From a virus, in the IMG/VR virus record IMGVR_UViG_3300043449_001524, positions 1 through 40,851 of that record: a stretch of 40,851 bases of DNA; one strand, given 5' to 3'. Position 1 is the first letter of the stretch. The number at the start of each line of letters is the position of its first letter. Below, piece by piece: positions 22,465-30,613 of this stretch. The position numbers were made by a program, and so were the translations under genes. A model generated the notes under the pieces. It saw only the letters and a program-made list of their open reading frames with translations. It was not told the DNA's origin and did not search any database.

Positions 22465-22814
22465 ACGAGAATGGCCCCAACGAAACCACCTCTGGAACGA
22501 TTTGGTATACCGAGCAGAGAGGATAAATCTGAAATAACTCGATGTTTCTCTGATTTTAATACTTTGTGTGAACCCTCAAAAAACTCGATATCATCGATGC
22601 GTTTGATTCCGGCTTGCGATATCTTTGCTGAGAGCTGGGAGTCGATTGCGTCCAATTGATCGAGCAGTGCTTCAACTTCTGTCACAGCGTCGTTTCCAAC
22701 TTCATCTAATCGCTTAGACAGGAGATTCGAGTAATCCAACGAGCTTGGATCGATGGAGCCGAACGGATAACCCAACAACCTAAGAATTTTGAGTTTTTGA
22801 GCATCCGCTAACAT
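22461..22814 (-). CDS. Probable head-tail connector / adaptor protein
   Basis: The 117-aa protein is mostly helical (DAQKLKILRLLGYP; DAVTEVEALLDQLDAIDSQL), as expected for SPP1 gp15/HK97 gp6-like adaptors that extend the portal. GGGATGA forms the ribosome binding site within the end of the previous small gene. It lies directly after the capsid block. Confidence 0.65.
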   Translation of the reverse strand: MLADAQKLKILRLLGYPFGSIDPSSLDYSNLLSKRLDEVGNDAVTEVEALLDQLDAIDSQLSAKISQAGIKRIDDIEFFEGSHKVLKSEKHRVISDLSSLLGIPNRSRGGFVGAILV

Positions 22815-22817
22815 GGT

Positions 22818-22928
22818 TCATCCCTTTTTTTTAGTGGTCGTCTTTTTGTCTTCAGACGGCTCTTTCTTTTGCTTTTCTTTCCGCGCCGCCTCATCTTTCA
22901 TCCTGCGACGTGACATTGTTGCACCCAT
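22818..22928 (-). CDS. Tiny Lys-rich protein after the capsid gene
   Basis: This 36-aa frame begins MGATMSRRRMKDEAARKEKQ and ends in KKTTTKKKG: one very basic helix and a Thr/Lys tail. It has a good ribosome binding site (AAAGGAAA) and ends 3 bp before the connector start, so translation is likely. A short basic peptide next to the capsid could be packaged with DNA or be a decoration peptide. No family is known to me. Confidence 0.6.
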   Translation of the reverse strand: MGATMSRRRMKDEAARKEKQKKEPSEDKKTTTKKKG

Positions 22929-22951
22929 AGCTTTTCCTTTCTGGGTTTAAA

Positions 22952-22995
22952 GAGGATCGGAAAACGAGGGGAAAAGGCCCCGCCCTCCGATCCTC
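22952..22995 (-). terminator. Large hairpin after the capsid gene (partial terminator or mRNA stabiliser)
   Basis: GAGGATCGGA (22952-22961) pairs with TCCGATCCTC (22986-22995). An inner GGGG/CCCC hairpin is followed on the minus strand by TCGTTTT, a weak U-run. Another stem GCGATCT/AGATCGC lies at 23003-23027, next to the capsid stop. These probably shape expression of capsid versus connector genes. Confidence 0.45.
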
Positions 22996-23032
22996 ACTTT
23001 TTGCGATCTTCCCCGCTGGAGATCGCTACCCC

Positions 23033-23941
23033 TTACACCGCTGCTTGGCTGGTCGCGAAGACATTGCGAATAATTCGCTTGTCCTGCGATGCCATTTTTC
23101 CGTGCAGCGAAAGCACCCCGTACCACATTGTCGCGGAGACAATGTTCTGGCGGTACAGAATGTCGCGATCCATTTCTGGCTTCAAATCTTCGGCCATGTA
23201 GATACCGAAAGGATTAGCTTTGAAACAGAATGTAGCGAAAGCCTTCGTTCCGTCGATCGGAGCAAGTTCCGGCATAGAGTCGAGAGTGAAGACAGCCATA
23301 CCGAGCATGAGGCCCTGATAGCCCGGGATTCCGTACATTGGCTGAGTCGCGTCAGCCTTGAGGAAGCCCACGGTGGAGTCCTTCATCATATCCAGGAAGC
23401 AAAGAGAGTGCATGGCGACAGCAATTGCTGCCTCGTGCTTGTCTCCGAAGCCGAGGATCTTGCCTTCGAGCAGGTTGTGGACCTTGCAGACACCCGCAGC
23501 ATCCGCGGCAACGTAGCCAGCAGAATACTTACCGGCGGTATTGATCTCAGTGATAATGTCAGCGTCGACTTTTTCAGCGAACACGCGAGCGATCTGGCCC
23601 TGTGCTTCGCCTTCAGGATTGACTTGAGCAGATTTGCGTTTGTTTTTATCAGTCCAAGCCACGGCCTTACCGACTTCTTTCACCGTGACACTGAAAGCAT
23701 CATCGACCAACTTGTCGACGGCCAGAGCTGTGTCTTCACCTGGCTCCTCGGCTGCACCAATGGCCTTATAGTAAGGGAAAGTGACAGTTTCACCAGGAGC
23801 AGCAGTCAAAGTTCGATCCATGAGAGCGAGCTGTCCCAGAGCCATTTTGCGATCGAAGTATGCCGAGATATGATCGGACCATACTTTAGGAATAAAACCA
23901 ACATCAGCGGCTTTTGCGCCGTTAACTCCACCGTAACCCAT
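23033..23941 (-). CDS. Major capsid protein
   Basis: The 302-aa protein follows the scaffold gene. It resembles HK97-fold capsid proteins: FIPKVWSDHISAYFDRKMAL at the N-terminal arm, the E-loop region GETVTFPYYKAIG, a helical P-domain with FAEKVDADIITEIN, and the A-domain GIPGYQGLMLGMAVFTLDSM. The length suits the fold without a prohead-protease delta domain. A GGGGG sequence precedes ATG. Hairpins follow the gene. Confidence 0.88.
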   Translation of the reverse strand: MGYGGVNGAKAADVGFIPKVWSDHISAYFDRKMALGQLALMDRTLTAAPGETVTFPYYKAIGAAEEPGEDTALAVDKLVDDAFSVTVKEVGKAVAWTDKNKRKSAQVNPEGEAQGQIARVFAEKVDADIITEINTAGKYSAGYVAADAAGVCKVHNLLEGKILGFGDKHEAAIAVAMHSLCFLDMMKDSTVGFLKADATQPMYGIPGYQGLMLGMAVFTLDSMPELAPIDGTKAFATFCFKANPFGIYMAEDLKPEMDRDILYRQNIVSATMWYGVLSLHGKMASQDKRIIRNVFATSQAAV

Positions 23942-23953
23942 ATTTAACCCCCG

Positions 23954-24664
23954 TTAGATAAGCCGTTTCTCTTTCGCTTCTCGAAAGAGCTGTTTATAAA
24001 GCTCCTCATTCTTCACAAAGAGTTCGGTCTTTTCGCCTACAGTCATCTTTGCAAATGCCTCGACTGAGACACCCGATGCCTGATCGGAGTTGGGGCGACG
24101 GTCTGTACTCAAACCTGTTGAGTTCATCCCTTTGCGACCACCAAACTTTTGCACTTCCTGGACAATTCCCAGAATGTCCTCTTCAGTGACTTCTTCGCCT
24201 TCGTCTAGTCCGTCAAATCTCTGCGCGAGAAGAAAACGAAAATAGTTAGAAGACTCTCCCGAAATACCGTGCTCCATAGCAAGTTGAGAGATTCCTAATT
24301 CTACCTGCAGAGCTTCGTTTTGAGCATGAAGAGCTACCGCCATTTCTGCCGGATCAACCTCTTCTTCCTCTCCACCAAACGCTGCTTTTAATTTATTGAG
24401 AGTGCCATCCATCGTAGCCAAACGAGAATCCAGTTCTCTATTTTTGGTGCGATGTTTTGCATTCTCCGCTCGAAGTTTACGAATCTCTTCCTCTGCCTTT
24501 TTAGGATCGGAGAAGATCGTTGTATCTTCCGAGTTATTTACACCCTCCTGACCTGCATTCGGGTATTGAGCGTCATTTCCGCTATAGTTTGCGTTATCAG
24601 CACCAGGCTGAATGCCGTCTTTATCTTTTCCAGAGTCCATCTGAGCTGCACCAGGCATTCCCAT
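23954..24664 (-). CDS. Capsid scaffold protein
   Basis: This 236-aa acidic protein has a disordered Asp/Asn/Gly-rich N-terminus, a long coiled coil (about 55-95: KKAEEEIRKLRAENAKHRTK) and a helical C-terminus. That composition and its place just before the capsid gene are typical of scaffolds. No protease catalytic motif is seen. GGAGG precedes the start. Confidence 0.8.
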   Translation of the reverse strand: MGMPGAAQMDSGKDKDGIQPGADNANYSGNDAQYPNAGQEGVNNSEDTTIFSDPKKAEEEIRKLRAENAKHRTKNRELDSRLATMDGTLNKLKAAFGGEEEEVDPAEMAVALHAQNEALQVELGISQLAMEHGISGESSNYFRFLLAQRFDGLDEGEEVTEEDILGIVQEVQKFGGRKGMNSTGLSTDRRPNSDQASGVSVEAFAKMTVGEKTELFVKNEELYKQLFREAKEKRLI

Positions 24665-24722
24665 AGACCCTCCTTTCTTTTCCTTGAAGGAGTGATCGAC
24701 TCTTTGAGATTTTATGTCTGAT

Positions 24723-25556
24723 TTATTTATCCCAACCAGGACGGTATGGAATCATGATAGCCCGATCGTTGGGACGATTCGGAGGATACATATAAGTGAC
24801 GGTTTTGCCAGTCGAGTTCTCGACGAATGGCTCATCAATTGGCACGACCGGATTATTTCTGTTAAGTCGCTTCGAATCCTCTCCAGTCCTTTTATCCATA
24901 GGATGATAGAGCGTCTTCATTAGATCCGGAATGCTACCATCGCGGGCTCTTTGCATTCCCCGGAGCTTGCCAAAAGAATACAGTCCCATTAGCTCGGTAC
25001 GAACTAGCCTAGTCAGTCGCCATTCTTCGGCCATAAAAAATTGACCGATACGCTGAACCACTTCGCCCATGCTGATCTCTTCGATCGCGGCCTGGGTAAG
25101 TTGCTGCGCGAACATTGATCGGATAGAGCTCGAATAGGCTTCCATCGATGAATCGTATCGGTTGAAAAGAAAATTTGAGGCGTCTGCCGCCACGGACACT
25201 GTGTCCAGTGATATAGGGACGACCGCGCCCGTTAATTCGCTTTCAAACCCCTTAAGCTCATTAACCAAATGCTCCACTCCAAGCTCCGCCATGCTCGGAG
25301 CATAATCGCGCATCCCTCCAGAAAGGGATCTTTGCATCTCAGCAATACCAGCGTCGACCTGAGCAAGAGCGCCAGCAAGCCTCTGAGCCGTGAAAGTGCC
25401 AGGAGCGACGGTGTCGAGCCTATCCCGCATCGAGCGCCTGGCGTTCTGATAGAGCTTTAGGATCTTCTCGGCCTGGTCGTCTTCGAGCTTCCGGATCTGT
25501 CCGACGTGAGAAAGAATGATCCCCTCGACTTGTGAGTTATCTACAAAATCAGCCAT
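24723..25556 (-). CDS. MuF / SPP1 gp7-like head morphogenesis protein
   Basis: The 277-aa protein has a helical N-terminus and a C-terminal MuF-type domain (about 165-277). It contains the typical TRLVRTELMGLYSFGKLRGM, then KTLYHPMDKRTGEDSKRLNR and PFVENSTGKTVTYMYPPNRP. MuF proteins bind the portal, enter the procapsid in a few copies and in some phages carry enzymes or toxins. This one ends with the MuF domain and carries no extra C-terminal module. Three tagged proteins are encoded directly upstream. Confidence 0.88.
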   Translation of the reverse strand: MADFVDNSQVEGIILSHVGQIRKLEDDQAEKILKLYQNARRSMRDRLDTVAPGTFTAQRLAGALAQVDAGIAEMQRSLSGGMRDYAPSMAELGVEHLVNELKGFESELTGAVVPISLDTVSVAADASNFLFNRYDSSMEAYSSSIRSMFAQQLTQAAIEEISMGEVVQRIGQFFMAEEWRLTRLVRTELMGLYSFGKLRGMQRARDGSIPDLMKTLYHPMDKRTGEDSKRLNRNNPVVPIDEPFVENSTGKTVTYMYPPNRPNDRAIMIPYRPGWDK

Positions 25557-25558
25557 AG

Positions 25559-26092
25559 CTAAGGTTTAATGAACATTCTGAAAGCCGCAGACTTTCCAGC
25601 AGCCTTCAGTGTTTTCAGAATTGTACTCTGTCTGTTGAGGTGCGCATAATATCCCAATCTCGTTCCAAAAAATGCAGCGGAAGCTGATCCACCAGCAGCA
25701 AGAAATCGCAGTGTATCGTTATTTCTAAATGTTTCGTTTTTCTTCAGAGCCTCATTAACTCCAGAACCAATAAGAGCAGCCCCTACTGTTGCAGCTCCAG
25801 TACGGAGAGCCGATGCTTGGCGACTGAATGTTTTGAAATGCTTTGTTGATTCCCGAGCAAGATCAGATGCTCCTTTTGAGCGAAAGGTCCTGACAGCGTG
25901 TTCAAACTTAGCTGCAACGTGCTGCGATCGACCGGCTAAATTCCCGCCAACTACAGATACGATCGATCCAGCCGCTAATGTCACAGCAGGATGACCACCT
26001 GATTTCTTGACTTCACTGCCTGTATTAACGCCTGAACTACGTCGGATTGGAATCACTCGACCCCGGACTCGCCTGAATACAACATCGTTCAT
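25559..26092 (-). CDS. Tagged accessory protein 6 (FRRVRGR-VIPIR signature)
   Basis: No known family. The 177-aa product begins MNDVVFRRVRGRVIPIRRSS. The body has three weakly hydrophobic Ala/Gly-rich stretches (TLAAGSIVSVVGGNLAG; GAATVGAALIGSGVNEAL; LAAGGSASAAFFGTRLGY) separated by basic segments. Its start overlaps the stop of the next tagged gene (ATGA), and its stop lies 2 bp before MuF. Likely a virion or procapsid component by position. Confidence 0.75.
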   Translation of the reverse strand: MNDVVFRRVRGRVIPIRRSSGVNTGSEVKKSGGHPAVTLAAGSIVSVVGGNLAGRSQHVAAKFEHAVRTFRSKGASDLARESTKHFKTFSRQASALRTGAATVGAALIGSGVNEALKKNETFRNNDTLRFLAAGGSASAAFFGTRLGYYAHLNRQSTILKTLKAAGKSAAFRMFIKP

Positions 26093-26583
26093 AGAAGACC
26101 TCTTAATTTTGTAACATGGCGTCTTAGAAACCCGAGCGTATTTGATGCCGTTTTAATCATGGCTTGTCGGGATTGTTTGTTTGCCAATAAACCACCAATA
26201 AAAACAGCATTTCCAGCGGCCATATTTATAGCTTCTTGTTTTGCGCCTTCTTTTATCCGCTGTTTTAATTGTCCCTTTCCGGAATATGCTGCGGCATTGA
26301 GAGCGACACTTCCAACGTCAATTCCAGTAGTAATTGCTGTGGAAATGGCTGCTTTTTTCCATCCACCGCCAAACACTGTAGCCGCACCAATTGCACCTGA
26401 TGCGATTGAACTAGCAAAACCAGCCGTTCTTAGGAACTCATTGGGCTTAATCTTTTCTCCGCTATGCTTAATTGACTTGTGAACCGCTGTGGCTCCAACA
26501 GTAACAGCCGATCCGACTGCTAGTTTCCGCATCGGAATTACTCGACCATTCTTTCTTATGAATCGAATAGTTCTATTTGCCAT
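26089..26583 (-). CDS. Tagged accessory protein 5 (FIRKNGR-VIPMR signature)
   Basis: No known family. The 164-aa product begins MANRTIRFIRKNGRVIPMRK and is followed immediately by Ala/Gly/Val-rich sequence (LAVGSAVTVGATAV; TAGFASSIASGAIGAATVFG; AAGNAVFIGGLLANK) with potential membrane helices and a basic C-terminus. It lies in an unbroken run of tagged genes between portal and MuF. Confidence 0.75.
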   Translation of the reverse strand: MANRTIRFIRKNGRVIPMRKLAVGSAVTVGATAVHKSIKHSGEKIKPNEFLRTAGFASSIASGAIGAATVFGGGWKKAAISTAITTGIDVGSVALNAAAYSGKGQLKQRIKEGAKQEAINMAAGNAVFIGGLLANKQSRQAMIKTASNTLGFLRRHVTKLRGLL

Positions 26584-26584
26584 T

Positions 26585-27172
26585 TCAAATAACCATCTTT
26601 AGAACACGATTAAGTTTGCTTAGCTTCGAACCACTTGCAAGTTTGTTTTGTATTGCTGCACTAGAAACAGCGGATATTGAAAATCCAGCACCATGACCCG
26701 CGATTATTTCCTTATTGCTGGCGTCCTTTCCTCTGATTGCCTCGTATCCATTTAGTAATGAATTTCCGATCCCAATTGAACCAGCCACCAATGCGCCTCT
26801 TTTTAAGACTGTCTTGGCAAGTGCATATTTATCCGCTCGCAGTGAGAGTTTTCCAGCTCTAGCTGCAACCGCTTTTATCCTATTGACCATTTCAGCCCTG
26901 AACTTAGGAGTTGCTTTCCTTGAAATAATTCTCTTTTGCAGACGATTGGCGAGCTTTTCTGCATACTTCATATTTTTTTCAGAGAGCTTTTTTATTCTGC
27001 TTCCGTGGCTTCCGACTATGCTGGATGATTTGCTTAGACCATAGATCGAACCTGCGGCTAGTGAACCGGTCACAAGCGACTGAGCACCTGCGGATAGACG
27101 CTCTCTAATTGGTATGATCCGTCCATTCTTTCTAATGAAGCGAACTCTAGTTTGTTGAGCAGCCTCACTCAT
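26585..27172 (-). CDS. Tagged accessory protein 4 (FIRKNGR-IIPIR signature)
   Basis: No known family. The 195-aa product has the signature at residues 10-23 (VRFIRKNGRIIPIR). It then has a hydrophobic stretch (LVTGSLAAGSIYGL), a long basic helical region and two more Ala/Gly-rich stretches (VLKRGALVAGSIGIGNSLLN; AGHGAGFSISAVSSAA). The ATG at 27172 overlaps the TGA of the upstream tagged gene and has GAGGA nine bases before it; the TTG two codons upstream is rejected. Confidence 0.75.
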   Translation of the reverse strand: MSEAAQQTRVRFIRKNGRIIPIRERLSAGAQSLVTGSLAAGSIYGLSKSSSIVGSHGSRIKKLSEKNMKYAEKLANRLQKRIISRKATPKFRAEMVNRIKAVAARAGKLSLRADKYALAKTVLKRGALVAGSIGIGNSLLNGYEAIRGKDASNKEIIAGHGAGFSISAVSSAAIQNKLASGSKLSKLNRVLKMVI

Positions 27173-27708
27173 AACCAAGGTTCCTCTATCGTAGCTTTAG
27201 GATGTTCCATTTGTTTCTTAGTATGAATAGGAACAACTTTTCCATTAATGCGCCTAAAAACTACACCGTAGTTGTCGAATATTTGCCGAGTAGCTACCTT
27301 AAATTGCGTAGAACGATCCGGAAGCCCAACCCCATAGTCTTCCCCTCGTTTGAGATCCTGGATAGCACGATCGAATAACCGGAACTGCTTAGCGCCTGGC
27401 TTGTCCAATGTGCTTCGGAAGTCTTGTTTGGATCGGAATCCAAGCTCCGAATAGAACTTCGGATAAGTCGAAGGGATGCCTCGAACCTCGTGATCGATCC
27501 CATAACCGCTATGGATTCGCTTACCAGCGTCAGCCATTTCGACTTTCATATCCATAGCACCGATCTGTTCACTGACTAGCGTAGCTGCGACTCGTGGCTT
27601 TACTCCTGTCCGTGGCCCAGAGATGAGTGGGATGACGCGGCCATTTTTTCGGATAAAACGGATCTGAGGAGCGTTAGGATTCTCGCGATATCTATCGGCT
27701 GTATTCAT
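27169..27708 (-). CDS. Tagged accessory protein 3, with two signature copies
   Basis: No known family. In this 179-aa protein the signature occurs near the N-terminus (residues 16-29, IRFIRKNGRVIPLI) and again near the C-terminus (about 149-162, VVFRRINGKVVPIH). Between them is a soluble, charged region without membrane segments, unlike its relatives. Two tags flanking a body could mark a fusion of two ancestral genes or a bridging protein. It starts 2 bp after the portal stop. Confidence 0.75.
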   Translation of the reverse strand: MNTADRYRENPNAPQIRFIRKNGRVIPLISGPRTGVKPRVAATLVSEQIGAMDMKVEMADAGKRIHSGYGIDHEVRGIPSTYPKFYSELGFRSKQDFRSTLDKPGAKQFRLFDRAIQDLKRGEDYGVGLPDRSTQFKVATRQIFDNYGVVFRRINGKVVPIHTKKQMEHPKATIEEPWL

Positions 27709-27709
27709 G

Positions 27710-29179
27710 TCAGAATCCTCCGAAGAATGGATTTAGCTGTGGCTGAGTTGCAATGCGCTGTAATTCTTCCTCGACGTTCTCGACTCCAAAATCTTTAGCC
27801 AGCCACTTTGTCAGAGTCTCGCGAGAGATGAGACTTGCTGCGCTGACCGCAGCGGCAACTTTTACCTTTGTCCCCAGATCCTCGATCGTCTGTTGAAAGA
27901 TCGGACTCCAGGACACCTCTACCGCCATGCTTTGCGGAACGTAGCCCGGGGGAATGACAATAGGGATCTGGACGCCCTGGCGATTAGCGATAAGAGTCGT
28001 GATCGCCATTTTCATCACGAGATTCTTGATGCTTTCCCCGATGTTCGGGCGAAGCTCGTTGACCAGGTCGACTAACGGTCCATGTAAAATTTCCAGTGCC
28101 TTGCCGCTGTGTGCGGAACCGACGATCTTCTCCGGATCGAGCAGGACAACCCGAGTAATGTCCTGGATGTTAAGTCGGACCTTGTCGCGAAGCTCGATTG
28201 CTCGCTCGACGCCGCCTAGATTACTCTCCAGAAATTGAGCCTTACCCTCGCGCCCCATGTTCCAGCTTTTCGTCGCGGAACGGATCAGGACAGACATTTC
28301 CTCCTCGTCCATACCGTTGATCGTAAGCTGCGGATCTTGGTTATAGCTGACCGCCTGGCTTGATTGACTCAGAGAGTAGTTTAGCTCGTCGATGAAGTCG
28401 GTAATATCAGCAGTAATACCGTAACCGTCCGGAGAGTTCGGAATCTCACAGGTACGAAACCATTCACCCTGGACGAAGCCTAATCGATGATCGAGCCGTT
28501 CCGCTTCTTGAAACGTCGGTTCGACTCCCTCGCGGTATTCTGGATTATCGTAAAGGATTTCAGATTCGACGTTCAGCTCCAGCTTGTACCATTTCTTCTT
28601 TGGATTACCGTAGTCGTCTTTGTCTTCCTTGTCAGGATAAACGTACTTGATCGCCACGGACTCCAGCTCGCCAGATGGTAAGAAGACCGGATAGCAGTAT
28701 TTCGAAGCGAACCATTCGATTTTTATTGCACCGTCCGACAGATAGAATCGAACGAATACAGATCCTGTGTTGATACAGCGTCGGATCGGCTCCAAAATGC
28801 GGCTCTTGATCTTGGACTCGCGAATAATGGCTTTGATGAACTCCTGGTCATCGGGAGAATCGGGCACCAGCAATGTCGGGAATCGCTCGTCACCGAGCAG
28901 CTTTGTCGCTACTCGTTGGGAAAGACTCTTTGCAAAGCCCACCCTGAATCGAGGCTGTCTTTTCCTGACCGGGATGAAATCCCCCGACGGATCGCTCGAC
29001 ACGTCCCACGGCGGGAGATGATCGTATTGACGGCTCTCATAATATGAGTCGATGCGTTCCAGCTCGATATCGCGGAACTTCTTAATCATGCCATTCTGTC
29101 CGGCGGCGACATAACCAAGGACATTCTGGCGCATCTTCTGGCCTCGGGTGATCCTGCGGAAGCCGTCCATCATTCCCAT
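27710..29179 (-). CDS. Portal protein
   Basis: The 489-aa protein shows portal features: a wing with VRFYLSDGAIKIEWFASKYC, an ELDHRLGFVQGEWFRTCEIP segment, then YGITADITDFIDELNYSLSQ and a long helical C-terminal stem/crown (GSAHSGKALEILHGPLVDLV, a typical portal patch). It forms the dodecameric DNA entry vertex. Here it is separated from the terminase genes by about 7 kb of fibre, lysis and tagged genes, an unusual order. Confidence 0.88.
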   Translation of the reverse strand: MGMMDGFRRITRGQKMRQNVLGYVAAGQNGMIKKFRDIELERIDSYYESRQYDHLPPWDVSSDPSGDFIPVRKRQPRFRVGFAKSLSQRVATKLLGDERFPTLLVPDSPDDQEFIKAIIRESKIKSRILEPIRRCINTGSVFVRFYLSDGAIKIEWFASKYCYPVFLPSGELESVAIKYVYPDKEDKDDYGNPKKKWYKLELNVESEILYDNPEYREGVEPTFQEAERLDHRLGFVQGEWFRTCEIPNSPDGYGITADITDFIDELNYSLSQSSQAVSYNQDPQLTINGMDEEEMSVLIRSATKSWNMGREGKAQFLESNLGGVERAIELRDKVRLNIQDITRVVLLDPEKIVGSAHSGKALEILHGPLVDLVNELRPNIGESIKNLVMKMAITTLIANRQGVQIPIVIPPGYVPQSMAVEVSWSPIFQQTIEDLGTKVKVAAAVSAASLISRETLTKWLAKDFGVENVEEELQRIATQPQLNPFFGGF

Positions 29180-29212
29180 TGCGTATTCTCCAATAGTGTT
29201 TTCGGCTCAGAC

Positions 29213-29575
29213 CTAGAATCGTCTACCCCTGCGCTTTAACAAACCCATGCCAGATACAGCACCGAGGACACCGATCATTCCTCCAGACGCATTCTTCAGG
29301 TTCTGCTCGGCTCTCTTTTGCATTCCGAGCGATTCTGTAAAGCGATCCAGACCCTCGGAAGCAATGGCCTCTCCGAGAAACACTGTGCCAAGAATTCCAC
29401 CGATCTTGCCCTTTGTTCCAAATCTCGACATGAATTTTCCGACCTTTTGAGATGCGCCGATTGAAAGCCCCGCACCCGCGGCCAAGAGGCCCGCGCCCAT
29501 ATAGTCAACTTTCTGCCTATCTTGTTTCTTTTCTTTAATCGGCACAACACGTCCATTGATGCGTCTGAAGATCAT
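29213..29575 (-). CDS. Tagged accessory protein 2 (FRRINGR-VVPIK signature at residue 1)
   Basis: No known family. The 120-aa product begins directly with the signature (MIFRRINGRVVPIKEKKQDR). It continues with two Ala/Gly-rich hydrophobic segments (MGAGLLAAGAGLSIGASQK; GGILGTVFLGEAIAS) and a third near the end (GGMIGVLGAVSGMGLL), finishing in RRGRRF. Its start overlaps the stop of the 217-aa tagged gene (ATGA). It lies just before the portal. Confidence 0.75.
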   Translation of the reverse strand: MIFRRINGRVVPIKEKKQDRQKVDYMGAGLLAAGAGLSIGASQKVGKFMSRFGTKGKIGGILGTVFLGEAIASEGLDRFTESLGMQKRAEQNLKNASGGMIGVLGAVSGMGLLKRRGRRF

Positions 29576-30225
29576 TTTTTCGGCCTCACTATTTTAAGAT
29601 GACCATTTTGCTTGATGAACCTAATGCCTTTAGATTCGGCTTCGGCTATTCGCTCTGCTGGCGATCGAAGAGTATAGGCCCCATCGGAAACAGGCTTTAA
29701 TCTCCATCCCTTCTTAATCAGTGCATTAGCTTTTCTAGCTGTAGATGCACTAGCCGAGATTTGAGTCCCAAACTCCATTTTTGAATACGCTTTTCGGTAG
29801 TCTTTCATGGTGGGGAATAACTCTTCCACACTAGACTCAGCGATATCCGACACTCTTATGTTTTTAAGATTAAGACTGCCCTTCGATAGATTTCTGAAAA
29901 AACCTTGATTCTTCAAATTCATGAAGGCGTATTTCGCGAAGTCTGGGACAATCTTCTGCCGATCAATAACCTTGACTCCGATATCCTCAGATTCGAAGCC
30001 CTTCCTGATCGCTCCGAGCGAACTCTCTGAGCCCTTGCGCTGCAAATAAAAGTCAGCATTCTTTAACCCTTGCTTCACACTGAAGAACTCACGGATCTTC
30101 TGAGCTGGAGCCAAAGGAGGAAGTACGCGGACCTGTCTTATCGCGAGTTTTTCAACACCTGATCGGATCGGGACAATTCTTCCTCCAATTCTTCGGAAGA
30201 TTACCCGAGACAGTTTTACACTCAT
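29572..30225 (-). CDS. Tagged accessory protein 1 (FRRIGGR-IVPIR), soluble body, degenerate C-terminal copy
   Basis: No known family. The 217-aa product carries the signature at about residues 8-21 (VIFRRIGGRIVPIR) and a related, degenerate copy at the end (GIRFIKQNGHLKIV). The body is soluble, basic and helical, with no membrane segment. It is the most upstream tagged gene, directly after the lysis cassette. It could be an ejected enzyme, but no catalytic motif is visible. Confidence 0.72.
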   Translation of the reverse strand: MSVKLSRVIFRRIGGRIVPIRSGVEKLAIRQVRVLPPLAPAQKIREFFSVKQGLKNADFYLQRKGSESSLGAIRKGFESEDIGVKVIDRQKIVPDFAKYAFMNLKNQGFFRNLSKGSLNLKNIRVSDIAESSVEELFPTMKDYRKAYSKMEFGTQISASASTARKANALIKKGWRLKPVSDGAYTLRSPAERIAEAESKGIRFIKQNGHLKIVRPKK

Positions 30226-30238
30226 GGAGTGTTATCGA

Positions 30239-30613
30239 CTAATTGATGCGACTATCTCGCTTGTCAGTAATAGATTTGATTCGCTGTACCCTGTCTATGA
30301 TCTGTTCGAACTCTTTTTTAACCTCGAACTCACAAATCGGATTTCTACGACATAGCTTGATGATCGCTATTTTCCAGTTTGCGAAGTTTTCAGGCTTGGT
30401 GCAGAGCTGCCCTACCCGCTCGATCTCCCATTGGCCTTTCTCGATATCTCGCTGGTAGTCCATCTGGGTGTGAAAACACGACGCACCCAGCTCCCCCATA
30501 TCGGCACACCATTCCGCGTCCGAAATCGTTACCCTCGCGCACCCGCTAAACAGGTAAACGGATAAGATCGCCCAGACGGTTTTTAAACTCTTCCTTGGCT
30601 TGCTTGATTGCAT
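30239..30613 (-). CDS. Lipoprotein of the lysis cassette (possible outer-membrane spanin)
   Basis: The 124-aa product has a lipoprotein signal (TVWAILSVYLFSGCA, lipobox FSGC, Cys about 25). The mature part contains five more Cys and a C-terminal helix. GGAG lies seven bases before ATG. It overlaps the 3' end of the membrane-protein gene by 68 bp in another frame, which recalls Rz/Rz1 nesting, though it is longer than usual Rz1. An o-spanin role is inferred from position and lipobox. Confidence 0.6.
   Translation of the reverse strand: MQSSKPRKSLKTVWAILSVYLFSGCARVTISDAEWCADMGELGASCFHTQMDYQRDIEKGQWEIERVGQLCTKPENFANWKIAIIKLCRRNPICEFEVKKEFEQIIDRVQRIKSITDKRDSRIN

Noticed and set aside
23045-23947. 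300-aa plus-strand frame opposite the capsid gene
   Set aside because: It is an antisense shadow of the capsid gene; the composition is unlike a protein and the capsid frame is clearly real.
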